Source: Arthrobacter sp. AK04
Lineage (GTDB): Bacteria > Actinomycetota > Actinomycetes > Actinomycetales > Micrococcaceae
Length of the DNA stretch: 64,000 nt
Direction of reading: 5' to 3'
NCBI RefSeq assembly: GCF_021129155.1
Contig: NZ_JAJOMC010000007.1
Coordinates: 57,243-121,242, forward strand
Shown here: piece by piece, positions 1-8,851 of the stretch
Numbering within the stretch: position 1 is the first letter of the stretch
Layout of the letters: every line of letters starts with the position of its first letter
The notes under the pieces: model-generated
The model's database searches: none
What the model was told of the DNA's origin: nothing
What the model saw: only the letters and a program-made list of their open reading frames with translations
Program-made: the position numbers and the translations under genes

Positions 1-35
1 GTATCGGCCTGAATGAGTCGCCGGCCACGACATGA
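1..35 (+). CDS. 3' end of an upstream gene (partial, low confidence)
   Basis: The third forward frame is open from the window edge to a TGA at 33-35. That TGA overlaps the ATG of the next gene as ATGA, the overlap that links most genes in this region. The other two frames stop at 10-12 and 14-16. If real, it is the last codons of the gene before the dnd-associated methyltransferase, plausibly a core dnd gene. The visible fragment (ending IGLNESPATT) is too short to identify. Confidence 0.25.
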   Translation, partial: IGLNESPATT

Positions 36-1480
36 TTGGCACGCCCGTAGCACGTCACAAGACGGCGCTCCGGCGCACCGGTCTCTCCCGGCCGATATCA
101 ATGGCTCTTGCAGACGGCTTATTGATTCCTGACGGTACAGTGTTCGACTACGGCTGCGGCAAGGGCGACGACATCCGGCACCTTCGAACCCTCGGTTATG
201 CCGTCGACGGATGGGATCCGGTGCACCGCCCAAATGTGGAGCGACGCTGTGCCGAAATCGTGAACCTGGGTTATGTTCTCAACGTCATCGAGAATCAGGA
301 AGAACGTGCCCAAACTCTGCATTCCGCGTGGGCTCTCGCAACCGGGTTGCTTGTAGTGTCCGCTCGCATGACGTGGGATGGCCGAGACCTCGCCGGACGC
401 CCCCTCGGGGACGGGATCATCACGCGCATGGGCTCATTCCAAAAGTTCTACGAACAGGCCGAACTAGCCGATTGGATCGAACAGACACTCGCCGTCAAAC
501 CATACGCCGCTGCCCCGGGCATCTTCTACGTGTTCCGAGACGAAGCGGCAGCACAACGTTTCGTGGCGTCAAGGGTATACACCTACCGGCCACGCATCAC
601 GATCGACCCCCATGTCCTCTACGAAGAGCATCAGGACACACTCGCTCCCCTTCTGTCCTTCATGCAGGCGCATGCCCGCGCGCCCCGGCAGATCGAACTA
701 CGGCAAGACGAACTCCTGGCGATTCAGGAGGCATTGGGCAGCCTCGGCCGCGCCGAACACCTGATTCGGCAAGTCACCTCGGACAACTATTGGGAACAGG
801 TGGCTGCCCGGCGGCGAGCCGAACTCCTCATCTATGTGGCACTGTCCCGGTTTGGCCGCCGACCTAGTTTTTCCCAGCTGGACAGGGCCTTGGCGACCGA
901 CGTTCGAACGCTCTTCGGGCCGTATCGGGAGGCATGCCTACAAGCCGATCGACTTCTCCTCGCATGCGGCGACCAAGCAAAGCTCTATGTGAGCGCCCGA
1001 AGTTCCAAAATCGGGAAACAGACGCCAAGTGCGCTCTACGTGCACCATTCCGCTATGGCCAAAATCCCGCCCATACTCCAAGTCTACGAGGGGTGTGCAC
1101 GGGTGCTTGCTGGTACGGTTGAGCACGCCAACATGATCAAGCTTTCGGTAGCAGAACCACAAGTCTCATATCTCAGCTACCCCGACTTCGACCGGAATCC
1201 GCATCCGACGCTGCAGTCGGCCACCACGGTCAACCTCCGGAAGTTAACTGTGGAATTCCGGGACTACAGCCGTTCTGAGAATCCGCCGCTCCTTCACCGC
1301 AAGGAAGAGTTCCTGGCCCCGGACGACACAAATCGAATTCGGTACGAGCGCCTAACACGGGCAGAGATGAAAGCCGGCCTTTACGACCATCCTGAGCGGA
1401 TCGGAACACTCAAAGGGTGGATGGAGACGCTCGAGGCCGCCCGCGTGAAGGTTCAAGGGCACCGCCTTGTTCGTTGCTGA
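32..1480 (+). CDS. DNA phosphorothioation-associated putative methyltransferase
   Basis: A 482-aa protein. Its N-terminal region resembles a class I SAM-dependent methyltransferase fold: residues 38-45 read FDYGCGKG, the glycine-rich SAM loop, followed by GYAVDGWDP, where the acidic residue after strand 2 is expected. The remainder matches, from memory, the family named 'DNA phosphorothioation-associated putative methyltransferase' (TIGR04096-like). Members sit beside dnd genes and their substrate is not known. The gene faces dndD and its neighbours, and its TGA lies inside the first arm of a strong hairpin shared with the convergent operon. The start overlaps a possible upstream stop as ATGA, which suggests it is the last gene of a left-hand dnd operon. 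The family call is fairly secure because of context; the activity is not. Confidence 0.8.
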   Translation: MIGTPVARHKTALRRTGLSRPISMALADGLLIPDGTVFDYGCGKGDDIRHLRTLGYAVDGWDPVHRPNVERRCAEIVNLGYVLNVIENQEERAQTLHSAWALATGLLVVSARMTWDGRDLAGRPLGDGIITRMGSFQKFYEQAELADWIEQTLAVKPYAAAPGIFYVFRDEAAAQRFVASRVYTYRPRITIDPHVLYEEHQDTLAPLLSFMQAHARAPRQIELRQDELLAIQEALGSLGRAEHLIRQVTSDNYWEQVAARRRAELLIYVALSRFGRRPSFSQLDRALATDVRTLFGPYREACLQADRLLLACGDQAKLYVSARSSKIGKQTPSALYVHHSAMAKIPPILQVYEGCARVLAGTVEHANMIKLSVAEPQVSYLSYPDFDRNPHPTLQSATTVNLRKLTVEFRDYSRSENPPLLHRKEEFLAPDDTNRIRYERLTRAEMKAGLYDHPERIGTLKGWMETLEAARVKVQGHRLVRC

Positions 1481-1520
1481 TTCAGGCGGCCGACTGTAGC
1501 AGCCAACCGCCTGAATCAGC
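1476..1520. terminator. Bidirectional hairpin terminator between convergent dnd operons
   Basis: GCTGATTCAGGCGG at 1476-1489 pairs perfectly with CCGCCTGAATCAGC at 1507-1520 (14-bp stem, 17-nt loop). It begins inside the last codons of the plus-strand gene and lies just past the 3' end of the minus-strand operon. No long T run follows on either strand. Confidence 0.75.
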
Positions 1521-1565
1521 GGAATTACCTACGCCGGCATCGTTTCAGGTCTAGTGCCGGTCCGT

Positions 1566-2036
1566 CTACCACTTCACCCCGCCGAGGAGTTCGTCAACGC
1601 TCATGGGCTTGATGCCGCCCTCCTGGGCCAAGGCATTAGTCACCACATCGAGCACGACCAGCGACGCCGTCTGACGACGGGTGTTGATCTGCTCCTGGAT
1701 GTACTCCAGCCCACCGTTGGCGTACTCCTCGAAGATCCGAATCCGTTCCTCAAGACGAACGGCGTCGAGAATCTCGGGGTCATCCGAAACGGCATCGACA
1801 GCGATCATGCTGATCAAGGAATCACTGTAGGCGGGACTGGTCAGCACTTCCAATCGGATGCCCTCCCCCGCTGATCCGTTTAGCGGAACCCGCCGGTCCT
1901 GGCTCCATCCAACGGCGGCAGCGAAGAGCAGAACGTCGCGGTAAGTTGTAAAGCCGGCCTCAGCCTGCAACACCTCGATAAGCACGGCGTGCTCTTGGGG
2001 GCGCCGCGCACGAACATCAGTCTGTGAGCTCGTCAT
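1566..2036 (-). CDS. Dnd system-associated protein 4-like
   Basis: A 156-aa protein that I recognise as the 'dnd system-associated protein 4' family (TIGR04062-like). Family-typical stretches are TTYRDVLLFAAAVGW (about residues 30-44), RVPLNGSAGEGIRLEV, and IRIFEEYANGGLEYIQE (about 100-116). The role is unknown; the family occurs in phosphorothioation cassettes. Its ATG at 2034-2036 overlaps the dndD stop (2033-2035) as ATGA, so it is translationally coupled and last in the operon. It is not DndE: it is longer and lacks resemblance to the roughly 110-aa DndE as I know it. Confidence 0.75.
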   Translation of the reverse strand: MTSSQTDVRARRPQEHAVLIEVLQAEAGFTTYRDVLLFAAAVGWSQDRRVPLNGSAGEGIRLEVLTSPAYSDSLISMIAVDAVSDDPEILDAVRLEERIRIFEEYANGGLEYIQEQINTRRQTASLVVLDVVTNALAQEGGIKPMSVDELLGGVKW

Positions 2037-4093
2037 CGGATTTCGATCTCCTGCAGCTTCGAATGCGCCGTCTCTGACGGCCGGATGTACGGGTAGGGCG
2101 TGCCATTGAACTCGACGTCCTCAGGCTCAACGCCAGTTCCGGTAGCGTGGCTCTGGATGACGCCGAGGTGACTGAGGAAGGGACGAAGTTCAGTCAGCAC
2201 ATTGCCTAGACCCTGACTCTTGCTTACAAGAACCACCAACTGTGGCGCCAATTTAGCTAACGCCCTCGAAACCGCTGTCTGATAATTCACGTCGAGGGAT
2301 CCGAATGCCGCGTCCATGACAATGGGGTACACGCCCGCGTCTGGGGCGTTATTACCCTCCGCATGTTGGAGGTCTTTACTTTCGCGTGCCAAGGTCGAGA
2401 CAGCGGCGACGAAGCTCAGGCTCAGGATTTGGTTCTCGCCGGTGGACTTGCCTACCGGGAGTTTCGTGGCTTCGTCGTAGAGCGACAGCTCGAAGTTCGC
2501 ACTCAAAGTAGGGACGTAGGACTTTTTGAAGGTGATGTTGCTATAGATCTCCTTCAGCTTTTCGTCCAAGCGCCGTCGCGTGTCCGCCTCGCGGATCGCC
2601 AGAATCTCCGTAAGCGCCTTTCGCACGTTAGTGACGAGGTTTGAGCGTTCCAGAGCACGAGCTGCCAACTCGTCCTGGACCTCGGCTTTGCCTCGTTCGC
2701 GGTTCTGGTGATCCAAGTCCTTGGCAATGTTTTGGAGGTCGATCTTCAGGCCTCCGATCTCCTGCTGGCGTACTGCTATGCGGTTATCGAGGTCAATACG
2801 CTTGCTCTCAAGGGATGCGACCTCCTCGTGCCGGCTGTCCCGTAGCTTGTAGTTGAGCTCAGAGCTCGCAGCCACCAGCTCGCTGATCCGGTCGTTTAGG
2901 TCATCGATCTCCAACGTGACAATGCGCAGCCCATCGCGCAGCTCGTTCCGGGCGTCTCCGATCAGCTTGATCTGGCCGCGCAATTGCTGCCAAGCTGTTT
3001 CGACTTCCTGGAGCCCGGCCTTATGCCTCCATTCCTGAACCTGCTTCCATGGGGGCGAGTGCTCCGCCAACTCGGTACCACAGATGCAGGTTCCTTCGTC
3101 GAGCAGTTGGTCGACGAACTCGCGTTTGAGGGGGGCGGGGAGGGCACCACGCCGGTACAACCCCTGCGCCATTGCTTCGGTCTTATCGCAGAGAGGGTCA
3201 GTGAAGGCCAGAAAACCACGGGTTGCAATCAGGTGGACGCGCCTAGTCTGAGCCGCTTCCAGGGAATCGCGAGCGAGATCTAGCTCCTTGACTACCTGAT
3301 CACGCCTTTCTTGGATGGGAGCCGCTTCGGCATGCTGTCGGAGAACGGCGAGGACGCCTTCACGTTCTTCAGTTAGTGCGGCAAGCTTTCCCTCGGCAAC
3401 AACCAGCGCCTCCTTTTTTTCAGTCTCCCGCTCATTCAAGGTGTCGATAGCTTCCTGAATTTTGGATAACGCCCCACCGTCGTTCTTGCGCAGGTCATTC
3501 GTGACTTTGGTGTCGACCTTCTTCAGGTGGGTTAGGGCCCTCTCGACGTGTTCGAGCTCCAGGAGCATCTTGATGTCTTTTTGAGCTTCGGCGTAGGCAC
3601 CTCCGGCAACCAGCTTCTCGATTCGCTCACCGTTGAAGAAGAAGAAGCGACTGAAGCCTTCGGGAAGGATGCTGGAAACCTTGACTTGAGGACCCTCAAC
3701 AATCTCGGAGGAGCCGTCCGCGTTGGTCACCCACAACTGGATCTGGGGGGCACCCGTCTGCTGAAGGTCGGATTCTTTGCGCAGGTTCATTGAGCGCAAG
3801 AGTCGATAGTTGATCCTCTCGTGCTCGAAGTGGATCTCGACGGCAACGCTCATGCTGGCACCAGTGTCGGTACGGGCCCATGCGCTGTCGTTGACCAAGC
3901 GGTTCTTTTGCTCGAGGTCGTCCGACAGAATGCCGTACAAGCACCAAGTGAAGGCGTTGAGGAAGGTTGTCTTGCCGGCGCCATTCGCACCAAAAAGCAT
4001 CACCACGGGGTGTACGTCGTCCGTCGTAAGGTCGAACGTCTGCTCACCCTCAAACTGACGGAAGTTGGTGAGCGAGATGGACTGTAATTTCAA
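2033..4093 (-). CDS. dndD: DndD-like SMC/Rad50-type ATPase
   Basis: A 686-aa SMC-like ATPase. Walker A is GANGAGKT (35-42). Two coiled-coil arms flank a central CxC element (C336-I-C338, a reduced Rad50-type hook). The ABC signature region is STGENQ (550-555) and Walker B is YPIVMDAAFGSLD, with D594. The motif FFFNGERIEKL near 151-161 is typical of DndD. In Dnd systems DndD is required for sulfur incorporation with DndC and DndE and probably handles DNA nicking or structure using ATP. The start is TTG at 4093, chosen because AAGGAG lies 8 nt upstream and the TTGA overlaps the stop of the 54-aa gene before it. Identity as a DndD-family protein is strong. DndC and DndE are not in the window. 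Confidence 0.85.
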   Translation of the reverse strand: MKLQSISLTNFRQFEGEQTFDLTTDDVHPVVMLFGANGAGKTTFLNAFTWCLYGILSDDLEQKNRLVNDSAWARTDTGASMSVAVEIHFEHERINYRLLRSMNLRKESDLQQTGAPQIQLWVTNADGSSEIVEGPQVKVSSILPEGFSRFFFFNGERIEKLVAGGAYAEAQKDIKMLLELEHVERALTHLKKVDTKVTNDLRKNDGGALSKIQEAIDTLNERETEKKEALVVAEGKLAALTEEREGVLAVLRQHAEAAPIQERRDQVVKELDLARDSLEAAQTRRVHLIATRGFLAFTDPLCDKTEAMAQGLYRRGALPAPLKREFVDQLLDEGTCICGTELAEHSPPWKQVQEWRHKAGLQEVETAWQQLRGQIKLIGDARNELRDGLRIVTLEIDDLNDRISELVAASSELNYKLRDSRHEEVASLESKRIDLDNRIAVRQQEIGGLKIDLQNIAKDLDHQNRERGKAEVQDELAARALERSNLVTNVRKALTEILAIREADTRRRLDEKLKEIYSNITFKKSYVPTLSANFELSLYDEATKLPVGKSTGENQILSLSFVAAVSTLARESKDLQHAEGNNAPDAGVYPIVMDAAFGSLDVNYQTAVSRALAKLAPQLVVLVSKSQGLGNVLTELRPFLSHLGVIQSHATGTGVEPEDVEFNGTPYPYIRPSETAHSKLQEIEIR

Positions 4094-4254
4094 GGCAGAA
4101 TCTCCTTGACTACCGTGAGCAAATCATCTGTTGCGTCGTATGTGGACAGGTGCATTTTCGACCTCTCGATCTCCAGGACTCGCTTCAACAGGTGCTTCTC
4201 CTCCTCGGTCAGTTCATCTAGCACCTGGCGCTCGTTCCGTGCCTCAGCCATCAT
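4090..4254 (-). CDS. 54-aa protein of the dnd operon, function unknown
   Basis: A small charged, helix-prone protein (MMAEARNERQ at the start, ending VVKEILP). A strong AAGGAGG site lies 4 nt before the ATG at 4254 and 7 nt before a second ATG at 4251, which rules out the longer in-frame start further upstream. The stop overlaps the dndD TTG start as TTGA, so the gene is coupled to dndD. The helicase gene ends 41 nt upstream. I recall unnamed 'DNA modification system-associated small proteins' in such cassettes, but I cannot confirm membership. A role as a DndD partner is inference from position only. Confidence 0.7.
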   Translation of the reverse strand: MMAEARNERQVLDELTEEEKHLLKRVLEIERSKMHLSTYDATDDLLTVVKEILP

Positions 4255-4295
4255 GCTCCCTCCTTTCAGGTTCCTTTGCATTTGTCACTTGGCTA

Positions 4296-6428
4296 TCACA
4301 GGTCCATGAGCTGGTACCGCTCCTTCAGCGGACGCAGCACCTCCAAAGTTTCCTCGTAGTTCTCCGACAACTTACCGAACTCGTTAGCGCGCTGGAATTC
4401 GCGGATCAGGAGTTTTCGCTCGACGTCAAAGTTGATTGGTGCATCGGCGGGCGGCACTGCAAGGTAGTCAAAAATGACTGCGTGCGTTTTGCCTTCCGCG
4501 CGCCGCAGCAGTCGCCCGCGACGCTGAATGAATTGGCGAGGATTCGAGCTGCTGGCGAGCAAATAGCCCAATCGTGCATCAGGGATATCAACGCCCTCAT
4601 CGAGGCATTTCATTGCTGCAAGGATCCGAAGGTCGTTGCCGGAGCTGAACCTCCGTAGTAGTTCCCTGCGTTTGTGAGGTGGCGTTTCGCCAATGAATTC
4701 GTGAACCGAGAGTCGTAGGCCGTTGCCGATCATTCCCATGACTTCGGAGAGCTGCTTTTCGCCGGTAACTTCACCGAACGGTCGAGGCCGGTTGCCTTCA
4801 CCGCAATAGACCAGCTGGAACCAATCGTCGCGGTGTTCCTTCAAGTCCGCTTCGAGAGCCGCCACTTTGCCCTGGGCATGCCCAAGTATGTTGGCTCGAT
4901 CGCGTAATAGTCGGCCGAGTGCCGAGTCGTCATGAGTGTCCGCGATACTTTCGCCTGAAGCGATTCGTCGGGCAATCTGCCCGGTTAGGTCGACATAGTG
5001 TTCAGTTTCGTTTGGGGTAAGTTCGACCAGGCGGGGGTAGTAGTGGTAGCGGGTGAGCGCCCCCATGGCTATGGCCTGACCCATCGGCAATTCGAAGATG
5101 ATCTCGCCGAAGTACTCGACGAGTTCATCGGTGCCTTCGTCGTCGAACCATCGCTCAGGTGTGGCGGATAGGGCTAAGCGGTACGTTGCATTTGTCGGTA
5201 ACGCAGCCAAGTTCGTTGACGACCCTAGGTTGTGCGCCTCGTCGGCTATCACGAAAAGGTGCTGCGAGATGCGGGAGAGCACTGACTGGAACTTCGCACC
5301 TGCGAAAGAGGAGTTCGTAGCCACCATTAAGACTAACGGTCGTTGGCCCATTCGGAGGGATGTCAATTGGCTTTCGACAATCGGCTGCCACTTCTTGCTG
5401 TTGTCGTAGATTGCGATGGGTTTAACACCGAACTCCTCGACCTCTGTAATCCATTGGTCGACCAGATGCAGCTGGGGCGCAACAATCACTATCACAAGCG
5501 GCTGTTCGTGTTCCCTAAGGGCGTTACTGAGTTGGGTGGCGGCGATCATTGCTGTCTTGGTTTTGCCCGTACCGGTCGCCATCTTGAGAATGCCCCGGCC
5601 TTGATTCCGCAGCCAGGATTCGACAGCCTCCCGTTGGTAATCACGGACCGTCAGCCAACTGGGAATGGCGAGATGGTGCGGCTCTGAAGTCTCTACTGGA
5701 GCAGGAGTTAGGGCTGTGTCCCGTCCTGGCAGGGTTGCTTTCGGACGCTCGTTAGCTAGCTTAAGCAAACGTTCGCGCGCCACATCAGGGAACGGCTGGA
5801 CGCTCAGGGTTGGCGTTTGGTTGGACCAAAGCGCCTGGAAGTCGTCCTCCAGCTGGAGTGCTCGCGCGCCGTCGCCAGGCACCCATCCCTGGTACACCTC
5901 AACTGATTCGAAGTTCGCCATCAGGCCGCCATAGGTTTCGTTGCTGCTACCCGTGAAACCAACCAGGTCACCTTGATCGTCGCGGAATACGCCGATTTTC
6001 TCGTGATAGATGCCGATCCGGCCTTCCTGCTCTACGAATGCCAGCATGATGTCCAACCGACCTTCCGCGATAAGCCGCCCTAGCAATCCCAAGCCCTCTA
6101 GCACAGCATCAGAATCTTCCGAATCAAGCTCACGCACCGTGGCGCGCTCGATAACATCGCGCAGATCATAGCCCCGCTCGATGTCGACGATGTCGTCCTC
6201 GTTTAGATGCGGGGATGCGATAAGGCGCATCATCCCGCCACGCTCCGCGAACGTCTCGATTCCCCTGGCGTACAAGGCCAGGCTGGTCGAGGTGAAGTAA
6301 CCAACTGCGCGGCTGTAGCTGGACGCTACCGTAAAGGCCGGCACAAAGAAGTTTGCGACTACATCTTGCCTATCACTGCGGTAGCGGTTACTTAGGTGCA
6401 GTGAGCGCAGACCTACCGGTGCGCCCAT
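4296..6428 (-). CDS. Phospholipase D-like nuclease fused to SF2 helicase, Dnd restriction candidate
   Basis: A 710-aa protein. Residues 1-210 form a PLD-like domain with YHEKIGVF (H142, K144) and the following GSSNE (160-164), the usual half of an HKD nuclease site. Residues about 260-690 form a superfamily 2 helicase: Walker A ATGTGKT (285-291), DEAH (396-399), SAT (421-423), and motif VI in QFIQRRGRLLRR. This matches my memory of the 'DNA phosphorothioation system restriction enzyme' family (TIGR04095-like), which would cut DNA lacking phosphorothioate. The ATG shares one base with the TAA of the sigma-like gene (TAATG), implying coupled synthesis. No DndF, DndG or DndH is visible, so this may be the restriction arm of the system. 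Confidence 0.78.
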   Translation of the reverse strand: MGAPVGLRSLHLSNRYRSDRQDVVANFFVPAFTVASSYSRAVGYFTSTSLALYARGIETFAERGGMMRLIASPHLNEDDIVDIERGYDLRDVIERATVRELDSEDSDAVLEGLGLLGRLIAEGRLDIMLAFVEQEGRIGIYHEKIGVFRDDQGDLVGFTGSSNETYGGLMANFESVEVYQGWVPGDGARALQLEDDFQALWSNQTPTLSVQPFPDVARERLLKLANERPKATLPGRDTALTPAPVETSEPHHLAIPSWLTVRDYQREAVESWLRNQGRGILKMATGTGKTKTAMIAATQLSNALREHEQPLVIVIVAPQLHLVDQWITEVEEFGVKPIAIYDNSKKWQPIVESQLTSLRMGQRPLVLMVATNSSFAGAKFQSVLSRISQHLFVIADEAHNLGSSTNLAALPTNATYRLALSATPERWFDDEGTDELVEYFGEIIFELPMGQAIAMGALTRYHYYPRLVELTPNETEHYVDLTGQIARRIASGESIADTHDDSALGRLLRDRANILGHAQGKVAALEADLKEHRDDWFQLVYCGEGNRPRPFGEVTGEKQLSEVMGMIGNGLRLSVHEFIGETPPHKRRELLRRFSSGNDLRILAAMKCLDEGVDIPDARLGYLLASSSNPRQFIQRRGRLLRRAEGKTHAVIFDYLAVPPADAPINFDVERKLLIREFQRANEFGKLSENYEETLEVLRPLKERYQLMDL

Positions 6429-8650
6429 TAGAGCAGGTCCAGGATCTCGTCGACGTCACCGCGGTGCTCCGGACGGTCACGGGTGTCCCCGGTATATATA
6501 TGTTCGCGGAGGCTGATCAGAAGTTCGGCGATATCGTCGTCGCCGCGCTCTCGGTAAGCTCCGATTAGGCTTACAACGGGGCTAGACTCCGGCATTCCTA
6601 GGGCTGTGGCAAATGATCGGCGGGCGGCGTCGGGGTCGAGGGTCTGGGCTGCTCCGATCAGGCTAAGAGCGTCCATAAGAGGCTGACCGACGGGCTCGCG
6701 AGTTGGCTCGAAACTGAAGTTACCGTCGTCCCCCATTATCAAGAAAACGTCTGTGCCAACGGCGATATCCTGCTCCATCAAGAACCGTCGAATGGTTCCG
6801 AAGGAGGGCTGCGTGCCTGTCCATGCAATGAGCTGTGGCCCAAGCGGCGAGGGCAGCTGGCGGGACTCGCCCGGCTGAAGCCCGAGGGCTGCGGCGATTC
6901 CGACAGGAGCGACTGAGCCGCTGCCACGAATATGGTCAGTGCTGATGCGGACGCGGTATGCCCAGGCATTAGCCCTGCGGAAAAGGCGGCGAGTACTCGC
7001 AGGAGTCTTCCGGATTTCATGGTTTCCAGAATGCAGACGGACGACCCCGTCTTGGGTCTCGAACGGTCGCATGCTTGCGTAAGCGATCACGCTGTTCGCA
7101 GTCACTGTGTAATGACCCGTGATGTGCTCAATCAAGTCGTTTAAATTGGCACGTCCGCCGTTACGTGCCACCTGTTCACGAATGACGGAGCGTATGCCCG
7201 CGTAGGCCTCCATTCCCCATTCCTTAAGAGCCCAGAGGTCCCTGTCAACTCGCTCAAAGCGGTCGTCTTGACTCATCGCATTCTTGAGAGAGCCAACACT
7301 GCGATCGAACACGAAGCGGTCCACAATGTCCTGGGCCCCCATTGGAGAGCCAGTCACTGACAGCACACCGGCGGCGTAGTCGCCAACAGACTGCACACGT
7401 GTGAAAACAGCATCACCATCTACGACGTAGCCGCATCGCCGCAGCCAGACAGCCGTGAGTTCTGACACGTGTTCAGGACCGCTGGTCTCGATCAGGTCGA
7501 GCTCGCCGAGGCGGGCCACACCGTACTGGTCAGCCCGCTCCTCGAGTTGCGCCCGCGTGACCGTTTCAGCGGACTGAATAGTGGGCACCGCACACCAACC
7601 GCCCGCAATTTCGTATGCGTCATCAAGCCCGTCTAGCACCCGCCAGGCCGGCTGACCCACAGACTCTACTGTCTTTCCTAGCGAGGGGATCAGGGAAAGC
7701 AAATCTTCGAGGGGTCGAATCGTCCCGATAAGCGTTCGCGCTGCATCCGCTACCATCGCCAAAGGTCCACCCTCTGAAATGAAACCGAGCATGGCCCCAC
7801 GGGCCTTGCCTTCGATCTGACGCACACGTTCACGAGTAACCCCATGCAACTTGCCGAGTTCGTCCAAGGTAGGGGAAACGTCAGCAAACACCCTGTTCGC
7901 GAGAATATTGACTGCACGGCTATCAAGAGTGGCCAAAGCCTTCTCAAATAAGACAGCCACGTCAGTCCCAGACTCGCCGTTAAGCAATGCCCTTGCCTGC
8001 AGTACTTCGAGCCGCTGGCGGGCCTCAAGTACTTCTTTAGGGCTGCCTGGAGCAAGCGGCGCCCCAAGCAGTGGCTGCTCCGGAAGCCCGACCAAGGCAT
8101 ACCAACTGGCAATCCGTTTGAAATCATCAATCACGGAGGTCAACTGCGGCGGCGGTACTTCCAGTTGCGGCTGTTCGCGCGATGTTGCAAGAGTGGTCAC
8201 GGCTGGAGTTGCCATTGATGTCGAGGCATCGGCCAGCGCTTGGAGAATAGCGTCTATAGTCCCAACGCCGACGTTACGCCACTCCATCATTTCTTCAAGC
8301 CTGATGGGGATCAAGTCTGCAGCCGTTTTGCAGCTACGACGTACTAAAGCGTTGGTCGCACGAACTGGGAGTCGGATTTCGAGCAGATTCAGCTCCGGAG
8401 TGAGGCCAGGAAAGATTTGGCCAACAGTCCACTGGGTGAGCCGTTCCATGGCAAGTTCCGAGAGCTGGCCCAGTCTCTGAATACGGACCGTCATACTCTT
8501 GCCCTGGATCGCATCCATCCACATCGGAAGGGCGCCTGGCTCGGCGACTCCCTTTAACCAGGGGAACGCGTCAAGCCAGTTGCGGGGACGCTGGTCGTCG
8601 AAGCCCGGCAAAAAGTCTTCTGTCATGCGATTATTTTCCACTTCCCCCAT
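6428..8650 (-). CDS. Sigma-4/alpha-CTD/winged-helix multidomain DNA-binding protein in dnd operon
   Basis: A 740-aa protein with a mosaic of transcription-type modules. About residues 88-142 resemble the RNA polymerase alpha C-terminal (HhH) domain (LLEIRLPVRATNALVRR, then RNVGVGTIDAIL). About 240-287 contain a sigma region 4 helix-turn-helix (ELGKLHGVTRERVRQIEGKA). About 422-482 read like a HARE-type winged helix (AAGVLSVTGSPMGAQDIVDRF followed by DLWALKEWG). The C-terminal 200 residues are unassigned. No nuclease or NTPase motif is seen. Family knowledge says HARE-HTH modules recur in bacterial modification and restriction loci. A role in sensing modified DNA or controlling the helicase is inference. 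The start may instead be the ATG at 8626 (MTEDFLPGF). It is first in the operon and shares a base with the helicase gene. Confidence 0.7.
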   Translation of the reverse strand: MGEVENNRMTEDFLPGFDDQRPRNWLDAFPWLKGVAEPGALPMWMDAIQGKSMTVRIQRLGQLSELAMERLTQWTVGQIFPGLTPELNLLEIRLPVRATNALVRRSCKTAADLIPIRLEEMMEWRNVGVGTIDAILQALADASTSMATPAVTTLATSREQPQLEVPPPQLTSVIDDFKRIASWYALVGLPEQPLLGAPLAPGSPKEVLEARQRLEVLQARALLNGESGTDVAVLFEKALATLDSRAVNILANRVFADVSPTLDELGKLHGVTRERVRQIEGKARGAMLGFISEGGPLAMVADAARTLIGTIRPLEDLLSLIPSLGKTVESVGQPAWRVLDGLDDAYEIAGGWCAVPTIQSAETVTRAQLEERADQYGVARLGELDLIETSGPEHVSELTAVWLRRCGYVVDGDAVFTRVQSVGDYAAGVLSVTGSPMGAQDIVDRFVFDRSVGSLKNAMSQDDRFERVDRDLWALKEWGMEAYAGIRSVIREQVARNGGRANLNDLIEHITGHYTVTANSVIAYASMRPFETQDGVVRLHSGNHEIRKTPASTRRLFRRANAWAYRVRISTDHIRGSGSVAPVGIAAALGLQPGESRQLPSPLGPQLIAWTGTQPSFGTIRRFLMEQDIAVGTDVFLIMGDDGNFSFEPTREPVGQPLMDALSLIGAAQTLDPDAARRSFATALGMPESSPVVSLIGAYRERGDDDIAELLISLREHIYTGDTRDRPEHRGDVDEILDLL

Positions 8651-8851
8651 AGTCTCTCGTGAGCAAATGTACTCCCCCGTCGCCTCTACTCGTAGACGGC
8701 TCCTTCACAGGTCGCCCCCAGCCCAGTCATGGAATCACTGCAGAACGTCATATAGAGCTTCCGCAACCTCTGGTGGAGGGTGGATGACGTGATTGGTGGA
8801 TTGACTGCTCTTTCGATAACACAGGCTGACGTTAGTGTGCTAGAAAATCCG

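Noticed and set aside
8651..8851. Short frames in the gap between the DUF3427 helicase and the sigma-like gene
   Set aside because: They overlap the neighbouring genes in the wrong frame and have no start signals. The gap is probably a promoter or leader.
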